A DNA stretch of 64,000 nt from contig NZ_CP085636.1 in NCBI RefSeq assembly GCF_027571385.1, positions 124,001 to 188,000 on the forward strand. Reading direction: 5' to 3'. Below are positions 36,339-45,201 of the stretch, piece after piece. Below the pieces are notes generated by a model. It worked only from the letters and a program-made list of their open reading frames with translations, was not told the origin of the DNA and did no database searches. Both the position numbers and the translations under genes were made by a program. Numbering within the stretch: the stretch's first letter is position 1; each line of letters starts with the position of its first letter. The DNA is from Shewanella sp. MTB7 (lineage in GTDB: Bacteria; Pseudomonadota; Gammaproteobacteria; Enterobacterales; Shewanellaceae).

Positions 36339-38777
36339 TTATTTATAGCTGTAATTAATACCTATGATTTTTAATACTCGTGAATTTTCATATGAGATCC
36401 TAAATTTCTTTTTAGATGTATCGGCCATGATCCAATACGCATATATCTCAGAGCCCCTTAAGAGTTCCATATGCTTAGATGTCCCCGCAATGGCATATAT
36501 TTCATTCAGTTCATCAACAGTGATAAGCGAAGTGATGACTTTAGTTGCACTATCATTTGTTCCTACTACAGCAATTGCGTCATAATTAGACCAAGGTTGA
36601 GATAAGGTATATACAGTCGAGCCACTCGACGCAATGACTCCTGACCAAAGAGTGGTTTTACTTACCGTTCGGTTATGGTGCTCGTGTATCGCAGCGGCTT
36701 TGCCATTAGCAGCGTTAATACCTGCGGTACCTCTATCATAAGCAGCCTTAACAGCACTTGAAGTTGCATAAGTAGTCGTAGAAGTCGAGCTTACTGATGT
36801 GCTAGCTCCCCAGTTATTTACTGCACTTAAGCCCACTTCTGACTTGTTCGCCCAGCGTGTTGCGTAGACAGGGATCCCTGAGATTTGTCCCCATGTATGG
36901 CTATGACTTGCGTTTGCTTTGCCTGATGCCAAACTGTAAGCAGAATCTGCGCGCGTGTGGGCATTAATAGCCCGAGTTCGAGCGTCCGTAGCGTGGGCAT
37001 ATGTTTGTTGCACTGCCCCTGCCGTTGCGTACTTCACGTCACTCGTATCCGATACAGAATCAGTGGCTCCCCAGTTATTTACGACACTTAAGCCCACCTC
37101 TGACTTGCTCGGCCAGCGTGTTGCGTAGACAGGGATCCCTGAGATTTGTCCCCATGTGTGGGCATGGCTTGCGTTTGCTTTGCCTGATGCCAAATTGTAA
37201 GCTGAATCTGCGCGTATGTGGGCATTAATAGCCCTGTTTCTTGCGTCTGTAGCGTGAACATATGTCTGTTGTACCGCTCCTGCCGTTGCATACTTCACGT
37301 CACTCGTATCTGTTACAGAGCCTGTGGCTCCCCAGTTATTTACGACACTTAAGCCCACCTCTGACTTGCTCGGCCAGCGTGTTGCGTAGACAGGGATCCC
37401 TGTGATTTGTACCCATGTGTGGATATGGCTACTCGGTGGCATAGTTGCCGGCTTACCTGATACTTCTGTCCATGATGGCCAGCGAGTTGCTTGCACAGGT
37501 ATGCCCTTGATCTGTGCCCATTGATGATCGTGCATGACTCTGGCAAATAATGATTCAGCCTGAGAAAGTGACAGTGTCTCAGTGTTGTCCGTTTTAAAAA
37601 ACGCATCGGTGACACGGCTATAATTGATTTTGTCATTGACCTCATAGCCAATATCGTTAATCACACCCGCTTGGGTGACAAACCAAAAAGCACTGACCAA
37701 TTGACCATTACCATCATTATCAGTGACGTAAGGCTTAGGGGGATATTCGCCACTGGATGCATCATAGGGCCCGAGATCGAGCACCATGCCTTGACCAATG
37801 GATATGGCCAAATCTAAACGGCTTTTCAAACCTGCGGTGACCGCTGAGCTCGGCACTGTGTCAGGATTATCATTCGTGTCATCTTGGCTGATTTGAACTT
37901 TGGCGATGTACTGCGTATGAGGATCGTTATGCTGCTTATGTTCCTCGAGAAGCGTTTGCTGCCGCCTATCAAGCCAACGATCACCTTGACGCTCAGCAAG
38001 TACCGCGCAGTAATGCTGTACACCTGCCTCATCAATATAGTCAACGGGTTCATCATTGGACTGGATGACGGTTAAATCACTTTCCCATGCGCCGGTCGCA
38101 GTACCCGCTTGCCACACATCGATGATAATGAGCGATTTATTTGCATCAGGGATTAATGCCATTACGTCGGTATCGACCCTGACGCCTTTGATATAAGCCA
38201 CGCCTGGCATGAGTTGATTATCTTGAAAGAGAAACGCATCGCCGACAAAGGCGCTATTGCCGACACTTTGTATGTTCGATAAGCGCTCATCTTGCATCAG
38301 GCCTGCGAGCCGCTTGGCATAATCAATGGTCCATGTCCGCTCACTTACACTGATATGAGTTGCCGCAGCTGCGCCACTGTATGGCATGATCATGGTTTTA
38401 ACGATGCTGTTGCCAGTTTGTCCAGGCGTAGAGGCAAGCTTATCTTCAACGCCCTTATATATCGCCATGGCGATAACATTATCGATACTGTTGATCAGAA
38501 ACATAGCATTAAAACTAAAGTCGCCCACGCGGGTATCGAGCAGTAGCGCATATGCCACTGCATTGTGATTGATCGCAGTGATTTGGTTTACCTCAAGCTT
38601 ATGGCGGTGAACCACCCAATCCTCAAGATAGCTTATCTGATCGCGGTCAACGGGCTGTTCAGGATCTAAGCCTGGAATGTTTGCCAGAATAATGGTGTCG
38701 AGAACGACTGCAGTTTTGTTGAGCTCACAATGTTGGCGGTATTGTTCAAATGCAGTGGGTATGATGTTTTGACTCAT
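36339..38777 (-). CDS. tail fibre protein (gpH-like)
   Basis: 812 residues from ATG 38777; a frame open to 38894 runs back over the gpI-like gene. The N-terminal 150 residues (MSQNIIPTAFEQYRQHCELN, IPGLDPEQPVDRDQISYLEDW) match the baseplate-attachment domain of P2 gpH-type fibres (DUF3751). The middle has nearly identical 87-residue repeats with HTWGQISGIPVYATRWPSKSEVGLS, a collagen-poor, beta-rich shaft module. The C-terminal 110 residues differ and probably form the receptor-binding tip. It sets host range. Confidence 0.88.
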   Translation of the reverse strand: MSQNIIPTAFEQYRQHCELNKTAVVLDTIILANIPGLDPEQPVDRDQISYLEDWVVHRHKLEVNQITAINHNAVAYALLLDTRVGDFSFNAMFLINSIDNVIAMAIYKGVEDKLASTPGQTGNSIVKTMIMPYSGAAAATHISVSERTWTIDYAKRLAGLMQDERLSNIQSVGNSAFVGDAFLFQDNQLMPGVAYIKGVRVDTDVMALIPDANKSLIIIDVWQAGTATGAWESDLTVIQSNDEPVDYIDEAGVQHYCAVLAERQGDRWLDRRQQTLLEEHKQHNDPHTQYIAKVQISQDDTNDNPDTVPSSAVTAGLKSRLDLAISIGQGMVLDLGPYDASSGEYPPKPYVTDNDGNGQLVSAFWFVTQAGVINDIGYEVNDKINYSRVTDAFFKTDNTETLSLSQAESLFARVMHDHQWAQIKGIPVQATRWPSWTEVSGKPATMPPSSHIHTWVQITGIPVYATRWPSKSEVGLSVVNNWGATGSVTDTSDVKYATAGAVQQTYVHATDARNRAINAHIRADSAYNLASGKANASHAHTWGQISGIPVYATRWPSKSEVGLSVVNNWGATDSVSDTSDVKYATAGAVQQTYAHATDARTRAINAHTRADSAYSLASGKANASHSHTWGQISGIPVYATRWANKSEVGLSAVNNWGASTSVSSTSTTTYATSSAVKAAYDRGTAGINAANGKAAAIHEHHNRTVSKTTLWSGVIASSGSTVYTLSQPWSNYDAIAVVGTNDSATKVITSLITVDELNEIYAIAGTSKHMELLRGSEIYAYWIMADTSKKKFRISYENSRVLKIIGINYSYK
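36811..37420 (-). repeat. 261-bp in-frame repeats of the tail-fibre shaft
   Basis: GGGATCCCT recurs at 36871, 37132 and 37393, each step 261 bases, inside long near-identical blocks. Each unit is 87 codons. Confidence 0.9.
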
Positions 38778-38787
38778 CGAACACTCG

Positions 38788-39357
38788 TTAATTAGCGACG
38801 TAAACGTCATGGGTAAAATGGATGCATCCGGCATAGATCTGTATCGATGCGTGGTGGGTGACTTCATAGCGATAGCGGCGGCAGGTGCGGCCATAGAGCT
38901 GAATAATGGTTGCGACTAGCGCTTGGTTTTCGCTGATAGCGTTATCGGATAGTTCAATGGTGATCACGTCCCAATCGGTATTGGGTTGGCGTTGCTTAAT
39001 CGTGACGTGCCCCAAACCTAGGCGCTCAAAGATCTGTTTAAACCCGATGGCGCTGCCCGCATCTTGGTAGTTGGCCCAAGCGTATTTCACCCGCGTTCTA
39101 AATAGTGCATCTGGCTCTTGATACAGTTGTTTCACCCCCCGCTCCCAGGCGAGCAAATGCAACACTTGGATATGACAGGTCAAGGGATCTTGTTGCGATA
39201 AGGGAAACAGTAAAACTTGTGTTAACTTTTGCCAAAACACTCGCAACCCTCTAATTAAAAACATCGGCTCCTTAGGTGTTAATGGCAAGGTTTCACCGTC
39301 CATCCACCATGGGGCTTTTGCTAGGGGGACAGTAGGGGCATAGTCGTCATGCTTCAT
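38788..39357 (-). CDS. phage tail protein I (baseplate)
   Basis: 189 residues from ATG 39357 (TTG 39372 and ATG 39366 also in frame; GAGA lies nine bases before 39357). LHLLAWERGVKQLYQEPDALFRTRVKYAWANYQDAGSAIGFKQIFERLGLGHVTIKQRQP resembles gpI of P2-type phages, which follows gpJ in the baseplate wedge. The gene overlaps the end of the J gene and is followed by the fibre gene, the P2 order J-I-H. Confidence 0.8.
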   Translation of the reverse strand: MKHDDYAPTVPLAKAPWWMDGETLPLTPKEPMFLIRGLRVFWQKLTQVLLFPLSQQDPLTCHIQVLHLLAWERGVKQLYQEPDALFRTRVKYAWANYQDAGSAIGFKQIFERLGLGHVTIKQRQPNTDWDVITIELSDNAISENQALVATIIQLYGRTCRRYRYEVTHHASIQIYAGCIHFTHDVYVAN

Positions 39358-40534
39358 GGTGAGCATTCTCAAGAGTAAGAGACTGTAAAGCGGGGATGTT
39401 CATGGTGCTTATGATGTCGTCTTCGACAAAACGTAGACCGCCTAAGTGAGGCAAGTCGTTGTGACATTCAGCAATGAGCTGCGACAAGCTAAACGTACTC
39501 ATCGGCCACACTCTGCTAATGCTACTGAGCTCACCGTGCTGGCGAAAAGCGGCGTGGATGCGCAGGGTTATATCATCTGATAATTGTGCGACATGTAACG
39601 CTGTCGCGGTGGGTGCTGGCCAGTATGAAGCCGTTAATGCAATAGGTTGGCTTGGCATTGCCATGACACGCATATCATCGCCGTGGCCGTGATAGCCCTT
39701 TGCGATATGAGCGTTTGCGGCATCAATGCTCGCTTGTGGCACATCACCCACATCGGCAAAAATATAACAGTTTGCGGTACCAGGCCCCCGGGGCGCATCA
39801 TGCTCAAAGTAAATATGATCAACACGCACCCCTGAACTATTGGCGACAATATCTCGATACACGGCATCAATGTGATAATGACCGGCAGCGCCGTAACGGT
39901 TACGAATACGCAGTGACAGTGCGTCATCCGTTTCTTCATCTGCACCAGGCTGCGTTATCCAATCGGGCTCATTGCTGACAAAGGCTATGCCCTCAATGGG
40001 GACACGCAGCCGGTTAAAGTATCCTGCAGAGAGGTTATGGTTCTGGCCATTCACTGTGGCCATACAATCAATCAAGCTTGAGGGCTGCTCTGCCGTTATT
40101 TGGGTATCGTGCAAGGTTATTAATGACAACACCACACCGTTAATCGGGGCCGTGTCGATAAGGGTATTGGCTGAAACCATGATAACGGCAGTGGGCTCCA
40201 ATTTTGTGAATAGCACCCGCCCCAATGTGGACTCGTCTTGGTGACGTTCAAGTCCAATATCACTGGCTTTTAAGTCTAAATAAATCTTCTTCGCTGTCGC
40301 CACAAATAGGTTTGGCAATACATGTTCAGCAACCAAGGTGTTGGTTAACCACATCGTTGGGGTGACAACCACGGCTTTTACCAGTCTCCACCAAGGTGAC
40401 ATGGCGCGATCGTTCGCTATTTGACTGCCAGCAGCGGTAACGGCCTGCGCTAACCTCTCGGTGATATCCGCATCCGTTGTGGGGACTCCCGATTCAGCTA
40501 ACACTTGCTTAAAATCCACTTTAGGCACGTTCAT
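39347..40534 (-). CDS. baseplate J-like protein
   Basis: 395 residues. The FNRLRVPIEGIAFVSNEPDWITQPGADEETDDALSLRIRNRYGAAGHYHIDAVYRDIVA segment is the baseplate-J signature (GGADEESDEALRxRI). It forms the wedge ring with W- and I-type proteins. It overlaps the DUF2590 gene upstream by 14 bases and the gpI gene downstream. Confidence 0.9.
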   Translation of the reverse strand: MNVPKVDFKQVLAESGVPTTDADITERLAQAVTAAGSQIANDRAMSPWWRLVKAVVVTPTMWLTNTLVAEHVLPNLFVATAKKIYLDLKASDIGLERHQDESTLGRVLFTKLEPTAVIMVSANTLIDTAPINGVVLSLITLHDTQITAEQPSSLIDCMATVNGQNHNLSAGYFNRLRVPIEGIAFVSNEPDWITQPGADEETDDALSLRIRNRYGAAGHYHIDAVYRDIVANSSGVRVDHIYFEHDAPRGPGTANCYIFADVGDVPQASIDAANAHIAKGYHGHGDDMRVMAMPSQPIALTASYWPAPTATALHVAQLSDDITLRIHAAFRQHGELSSISRVWPMSTFSLSQLIAECHNDLPHLGGLRFVEDDIISTMNIPALQSLTLENAHHEA

Positions 40535-40859
40535 TATGCAATTCCAAATTCAAGGTAATAGGCTCACCCGTATTGACGGTAGCTGTTAATTGGTAGGTTT
40601 CATGGTCTATTTCATTCACCCAAATGCTGCCGGCTTGAATGCGAAGATCATTCTCAACCAGTAATTCGATTTCCGTTAACACATCGGCACGCTCTGTACG
40701 GCTACGATCCCCTAGTAATTGACGGGCTAAACCCGATTCCATAATCGTGTGTTTGATATCCTGGCTAATGGACAGAGTGTTCATGGTTTGGATGGGCTGA
40801 CCGCCGTCATCAAGTACGAGGCCACCGTCTTCAATGAGCCAATCAATGTATTTATCCAA
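40521..40859 (-). CDS. DUF2590 family baseplate protein (gpW/gp25 position)
   Basis: 112 residues: MDKYIDWLIEDGGLVLDDGGQP, then ISQDIKHTIMESGLARQLLGDRS and ADVLTEIELLVENDLRI. This is the DUF2590 pattern typical of K139/HP1-like phages, in the place of the gp25-like wedge protein W of P2. Overlaps both neighbours. Confidence 0.85.
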   Translation of the reverse strand: MDKYIDWLIEDGGLVLDDGGQPIQTMNTLSISQDIKHTIMESGLARQLLGDRSRTERADVLTEIELLVENDLRIQAGSIWVNEIDHETYQLTATVNTGEPITLNLELHNERA

Positions 40860-43494
40860 TGGTCAACATCCTCTGTTCATCAAGCCCCAATAAGCTAAAT
40901 TCTGATAATGCTTTGTGGATATGAATATCACCGGTTGTCAGTGAGTTAGAGGCGCGTTGTTGCATGCTGTATTTGCGCTGCTCCTCTAAAATACCTTGTT
41001 GAGGAACTGGGCTGAGTGTTTGCTTTAAGGGATCAAGGTGCTGGATCGTATTAATGGATTGAGTGAGTACCGGTTGAGCCGGCGCGATAGCCGCCATCAT
41101 TTCAGTGTGATAATCATTATTGCTGACGTTGTGATTAACCGTGGGCTGAATGCTTTGCACCTTGTTTACATCTTTGATAACAGGGCTTGCCGATACGATA
41201 TTTTCCATTGGGAACAAGGGCTGAGCCAGAGCCGGAGCTTGTGCAACTTCGGTGTTATTCTCATTATTGTTGTACTGATAATGAATAATGGATGGGATAC
41301 TTTGCACCTTGTTGGACTCTGCCACTGTGGGGCTGATAGCAGCAGGTGTTTGAGTTGGTATTAATGGAGATAATACCGGCTGGACACTTTGCACCTTGTT
41401 GGACTCTGTCACCGTGGGGCTGATAGCAGCAGGTGTTTGAGTTGGCATCAATGGAGATAACACCGGCTGAACGCTTTGCGTCTTATTGCTGTCAGCCACT
41501 ATCGGGCTAGCAGGCTCTAGGGTGATGGTGGAATCATCACGCACGAGGGCGTCGATTTTAGGCAGTTCTATTTCAATGCCAGGGATCTTATTGAGCAGTG
41601 AAATAACACCGTTAAACAGGTTCATCAGTCGCTCACCGATGGCGCTGAAGAAATCCCCAATCATGCTGCCGACCATCATACCGGTAGAGGCAAAACCCGC
41701 GAGTTCATCATTGGCATACTGCAGCGGCGTTAACCATCCGGTCATCGCTTGCCAAACACCGGTGACACAATCCCAAATCCAGCTAAATACGGCGCCCAGT
41801 GGTGCAAAAGCATCAAATAGGCCGGTTGCCCGTAATCCCTCAACAAAGCCACCAAAAAACGCTTTTATCGGCTCCCAATAGCGCATCACCATCATGCCGC
41901 CAATCGCTAATCCCGCAACCAATAAGCCTATCGGGTTTAGGCTCATCACCAGGTTTAACATGGCTTGGCCAGCGGCTAATGTTTTCGTGACGGCGGCTTG
42001 GCGAATACTGGCCAGTGTTAAGCCTTGCAGCATCCGTGTCATTGAGGTGTATCCGTTACTGACCGTCATCTGCAGCGTGATTAATTGCCCATAAGCAAAG
42101 AGCTGGGCCCGAGTCGATAAGGTTTGTAGCCATTGGGCACCGGTCAGTAATTTCGTTTTCGCTGTACTCAGTACATTGGCAAGCGTGTAGCGCCCAGTGG
42201 TTACCGTGAGGGTTGATAATACCGATTGGACTAATGTAAGTACGGGCGACATGGCTGTCATGCCAACACGCATCATCGCAATACTGGCGCTACCAAGACT
42301 AATGGCGGTGGTGAACGCGGCGATAACCAATACGGTAGCAATCACTGCCGTGGTTAACTGGGGAAACGCTTGGGTAAAGTCATTGATCCAATCAATGCCG
42401 GTAATAAGTGCTGAGCCCACAACGGTCACAACGGGCATGACTGCCTGACCAATATTCTCACTAAAGGCAGTCCAACTGCCTTGGAGTTGTTTAAGCACAT
42501 CGGTGTGGTGCGCGGCCATGGCATCAAGTTCGTTAGTGCCATTGGATAGGTTCATTTTTGACAGTGAAGACTCGAGCTTGTCACTCTGTCTTAGCAAAGT
42601 CTGGAGTACCATACCTGCATCACCAGCAGTTTGGTCTAACAACTCAAAGTCGCTACTATTTAGATCGCCAAACTTAGTTTTTACTTGATCTAATATGTCT
42701 AGAATCGGCCGCATTTTCCCCTCAGCATCGAGCGTACTAATGCCTAACTCACCTAATTTACTGCCTTCTCGGATAAAGGCTTCATAGAAAGATGATGCAT
42801 CTCCTTCGCCATATTCAGTCTGTTGGATCACTCCCATAATGGCCATTTGCTCTGGCAGGCTAATATTATAGTTTTTCGCCAGAGAAGAAATAGACTCCAT
42901 GCTGCCTGCCATTTCATCGGCTGACACACCAAACTCTTTGGCCGCAATGGCAGTCATGTTCGCCATGTTAGAAATGAAATCGACTTTACCGATTTTATCG
43001 GCTTCATCTTGATAGGTATGGTACAAGCGGCCAAGGTATTTGCTGACCTGAGCCACATCAGATCGCGTTGCGTTCGCAAGCTTTGCGGTTGCCGATGTGA
43101 TTTGAGCCAGCTCAGTCTCATTCACATCACCAATGGCGCGTTTCATGGTGGCAGCATGGTTCACAAATTCACTGCTTGTGCCGCCAAAGTCTTTGGTGAA
43201 TTGCTGGGCAGAGTCACGAATTGCGCCCAGCTCACCATCAACGCCTAATGCCTTGAGTGCACGTAAACTGCGCTCAAGTTCGACATTAGGCATGATGGCC
43301 GCATAGATACTGGCACCGGCACCCATGGCGGTACCCACACCCGCCACCATATCGTCAAAGTTACCACGCAGCTTTTCTTGAAAGGCAAGGGTGCGTTGAT
43401 TCAATTGCTCAAGGTTGCCACCAATCTTACCAAGCCCACTGGAGAGCTTATCCTGTAGACTGATCTTAACCTTTAAATCTTCGCTTTTTGCCAT
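40852..43494 (-). CDS. tail tape measure protein
   Basis: 880 residues from ATG 43494, whose A is the last base of the preceding TAA (TAATG coupling); a frame open to 43554 is not used. Residues 1-340 are coiled-coil and TMP core (TSSEFVNHAATMKRAIGDVNETE, MEREFGV-like SADEMAGSMESISSLAKNYNISLPEQMAIMGVIQQ). Several hydrophobic segments lie at about 370-590. The C-terminal third has three 29-residue repeats (SNKVQSVQPVLSPLIPTQTP, 87-bp steps at 41301, 41388 and 41475). It fixes tail length and is threaded by the chaperone pair encoded just upstream. Confidence 0.92.
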   Translation of the reverse strand: MAKSEDLKVKISLQDKLSSGLGKIGGNLEQLNQRTLAFQEKLRGNFDDMVAGVGTAMGAGASIYAAIMPNVELERSLRALKALGVDGELGAIRDSAQQFTKDFGGTSSEFVNHAATMKRAIGDVNETELAQITSATAKLANATRSDVAQVSKYLGRLYHTYQDEADKIGKVDFISNMANMTAIAAKEFGVSADEMAGSMESISSLAKNYNISLPEQMAIMGVIQQTEYGEGDASSFYEAFIREGSKLGELGISTLDAEGKMRPILDILDQVKTKFGDLNSSDFELLDQTAGDAGMVLQTLLRQSDKLESSLSKMNLSNGTNELDAMAAHHTDVLKQLQGSWTAFSENIGQAVMPVVTVVGSALITGIDWINDFTQAFPQLTTAVIATVLVIAAFTTAISLGSASIAMMRVGMTAMSPVLTLVQSVLSTLTVTTGRYTLANVLSTAKTKLLTGAQWLQTLSTRAQLFAYGQLITLQMTVSNGYTSMTRMLQGLTLASIRQAAVTKTLAAGQAMLNLVMSLNPIGLLVAGLAIGGMMVMRYWEPIKAFFGGFVEGLRATGLFDAFAPLGAVFSWIWDCVTGVWQAMTGWLTPLQYANDELAGFASTGMMVGSMIGDFFSAIGERLMNLFNGVISLLNKIPGIEIELPKIDALVRDDSTITLEPASPIVADSNKTQSVQPVLSPLMPTQTPAAISPTVTESNKVQSVQPVLSPLIPTQTPAAISPTVAESNKVQSIPSIIHYQYNNNENNTEVAQAPALAQPLFPMENIVSASPVIKDVNKVQSIQPTVNHNVSNNDYHTEMMAAIAPAQPVLTQSINTIQHLDPLKQTLSPVPQQGILEEQRKYSMQQRASNSLTTGDIHIHKALSEFSLLGLDEQRMLTIG

Positions 43495-43682
43495 TACTGC
43501 CCCGTAAATGCTTTGCTTATGCCTATTGCGGTTGCCATGCCCATTGATTGCCAATGATGCTTATCAAGCCACAATGCGGTGGCGAGGTTGTCGTCTGAGT
43601 CATTCTCATGGGGCAAGTAGTGCTGGCGTAGCGCCAATAACTGCCCCAAAGGATTACTCTCTAATGCCTCAACGGAGGCCAT
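43494..43682 (-). CDS. tail assembly chaperone extension (E'-like), reached by -1 frameshift
   Basis: 62 codons in the -1 frame relative to the gene upstream. Its ATG overlaps the TAA of that gene, but there is no independent ribosome-binding site. The A AAA AAA heptamer directly before the stop and a GC hairpin five bases on would let ribosomes enter this frame and make an 85+1+62 residue fusion, like P2 gpE+E'. DUF6890-like content (LGQLLALRQHYLPHENDSDDNLATALWLDK). It ends one base into the tape measure ATG, as E' does. Confidence 0.82.
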   Translation of the reverse strand: MASVEALESNPLGQLLALRQHYLPHENDSDDNLATALWLDKHHWQSMGMATAIGISKAFTGQ

Positions 43683-43691
43683 TATTTTTTT
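43666..43691 (-). promoter_or_regulatory. programmed -1 ribosomal frameshift signal
   Basis: Minus strand: zero-frame codons ATA AAA AAA TAA contain the slippery heptamer A AAA AAA (43691-43685). Five bases later, GCCTC-CGTT-GAGGC (43679-43666) forms a 5-bp GC-rich hairpin. A -1 slip gives ...KK-I-MASVEAL.... Confidence 0.8.
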
Positions 43692-43939
43692 ATGGACACC
43701 TCAATGCGTGGTGCAAATTCAGCAATGAGCACTTCCCCCATGATTTGCGCAGCGGCAGGGTTGTCGGCTAAGAACGGACTGAGCTGCGCCTTTTGTTCGG
43801 GGTCCACGGTGCTTTCTAATAACTGGGTGACAGCACCGGCAGGGTTTTTACCTGAGCCGTTAATTAACCGGTTATACGCTTGCATGGTGAGGTTAAATGA
43901 AAAGTCGATGCCGGCAGCGGTTAAGGTGATTTTTGTCAT
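43682..43939 (-). CDS. tail assembly chaperone (E-like)
   Basis: 85 residues (MTKITLTAAGIDFSFNLTMQAYNRLING ... EVSIKK). The position immediately before E'/tape measure, the length and the frameshift stop match P2 gpE, which binds the tape measure protein during tail assembly together with its frameshifted longer form. Overlaps the preceding gene by four bases. Confidence 0.82.
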   Translation of the reverse strand: MTKITLTAAGIDFSFNLTMQAYNRLINGSGKNPAGAVTQLLESTVDPEQKAQLSPFLADNPAAAQIMGEVLIAEFAPRIEVSIKK

Positions 43940-44226
43940 GATGGTTTCCTCTGTATTTTTAATTCAATCAGCTCAAAAAAGTGCTGAAATTGTTTTTCCA
44001 TATTGCGGTTAATTTGCTCGGCAAATTTATCCAGATCTTGTTTCTTGCAGTAGTGCTCAGCGACGATACTTTTGAATTCATTCATTTGGTCTTTGTTCTG
44101 TTCAATCGCGAGTCGAATAAGCTCCATTTGCTGAGCGTGATGACGAGCAATGGGCACCACAATGGCGATGATGGTGCCCATGACCGCCAATAGCAGACTG
44201 ATGAAATCAATCAGTGAAATGGTCAT
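43936..44226 (-). CDS. small membrane protein in the lysis module, possible i-spanin-like
   Basis: 96 residues: one N-terminal membrane helix (LIDFISLLLAVMGTIIAIVVPIA) then a long charged coiled coil (QQMELIRLAIEQNKDQMNEF... EQINRNMEKQFQHFFEL). This plan, beside lysozyme and holin genes, fits an inner-membrane spanin (Rz-like), but a lipoprotein partner (Rz1) was not found embedded or downstream. It could also be an accessory holin or structural protein. Confidence 0.6.
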   Translation of the reverse strand: MTISLIDFISLLLAVMGTIIAIVVPIARHHAQQMELIRLAIEQNKDQMNEFKSIVAEHYCKKQDLDKFAEQINRNMEKQFQHFFELIELKIQRKPS

Positions 44227-44747
44227 ACGTTCCCTTTTTTGAAGAGGCTGTTTTTAGGGTTGGCGCCCATCCAAAAATTAACCACCGAGGCGGTAAAACC
44301 AATGATTTGGCCAAAAATGAACATGGCCATATCACGGTTCTCTGCGGGGATGGATTCACGCACAACCACATAAGAGATCAAGGCGGTCATCAATAAAAAG
44401 GCGAGGGTAAGCACGGACACCATCGGGTGATCTTTATTGTTGAGGCGTGCATCTTGTACATCGTTAATCAATCGTTGTTCACTGGCTGCGGCGGCCTGTA
44501 TTTCACTTAACTGCAGTTGGATTAATTGTGCCTTGTTCTCAAATTCCAACTTTTGCAGTTCAATTAACAACTCAGGGTGAGCATTGAGCGCATTGGTGAT
44601 ATCGGTTGGGGTCGCTGGCACACCGAGCGCCCCTGCGATTAAGTTACCGACTTTCTCGCCGCTACTGCCTGCGAGTAATGAGCCCAGTAATGGCGCGGCA
44701 CTGCCAATGATGTTTTTTACGCTATCCCACATGGCTATGTCCTTCAT
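44223..44747 (-). CDS. putative holin, GTA/3TM type
   Basis: 174 residues; an ATG five codons in (44732) is equally likely. An N-terminal GSAAPLLGSLLAG segment, a helical middle (LLIELQKLEFENKAQLIQLQLSEIQAAAASEQ) and two C-terminal hydrophobic helices (VLTLAFLLMTALISYVVV; MFIFGQIIGFTASVVNFWMG) match the 3TM holin family (PF11351 type). It overlaps the lysozyme gene upstream, so lysis proteins are made together. It would permeabilise the inner membrane for the lysozyme. Confidence 0.78.
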   Translation of the reverse strand: MKDIAMWDSVKNIIGSAAPLLGSLLAGSSGEKVGNLIAGALGVPATPTDITNALNAHPELLIELQKLEFENKAQLIQLQLSEIQAAAASEQRLINDVQDARLNNKDHPMVSVLTLAFLLMTALISYVVVRESIPAENRDMAMFIFGQIIGFTASVVNFWMGANPKNSLFKKGNV

Positions 44748-45201
44748 ATTGCGCTAGCCATTGCCCTGACAGCATTTGCTGCTGATGACGTTTGGCGCGG
44801 TTAGGTGTTTGCAGTGCCCAGGTACTGTCCATCATTTCAATGGCGGCATCGGGCCAGCGATCACCCGCCACCGCGTTGAGCATCATCTTGAAATTGGCCA
44901 ACCCCGTGACGCCCATTTGGTACGCCATCGAGACAAGCACGGCGCGGCGCGCATCGTTGCAATTAGCCAGGGCATTGCAGATCAACGGGTGTCGCTCCAT
45001 CGCGGATAGTGTTTGCTCGATAAGTGACGTTAACCAGGTATCGCAAATCGCATGGGTGAGCCTGAATTGGTAGTGTTCAAGCGGGGCACCTTTGGGCCCA
45101 ATGCGAAAACCATCACCAATGGTGGGATAGCCTTCTGTGCACAGATATGGGACGAGCTTTCGTCCCTCTTCAACCTTGAGTAACGTGATGATGTTGGCCA
45201 T
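44722..45201 (-). CDS. phage lysozyme (glycoside hydrolase family 24)
   Basis: 159 residues. The catalytic pattern E-8-(D/C)-5-T is seen as Glu12, Cys21, Thr27 in VEEGRKLVPYLCTEGYPTIGDG, and the C-terminal NRAKRHQQQMLSGQW is typical. Cys in place of Asp occurs in the P2/P21 branch. It cuts MurNAc-GlcNAc bonds at lysis. No signal or anchor sequence is present, so it should need the holin. It starts one base into the end of the tube gene. Confidence 0.92.
   Translation of the reverse strand: MANIITLLKVEEGRKLVPYLCTEGYPTIGDGFRIGPKGAPLEHYQFRLTHAICDTWLTSLIEQTLSAMERHPLICNALANCNDARRAVLVSMAYQMGVTGLANFKMMLNAVAGDRWPDAAIEMMDSTWALQTPNRAKRHQQQMLSGQWLAQYEGHSHVG

Noticed and set aside
36811..37420. 261-bp repeats considered as a mobile or integron-like array
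   Set aside because: They are in-frame modules of the tail fibre.
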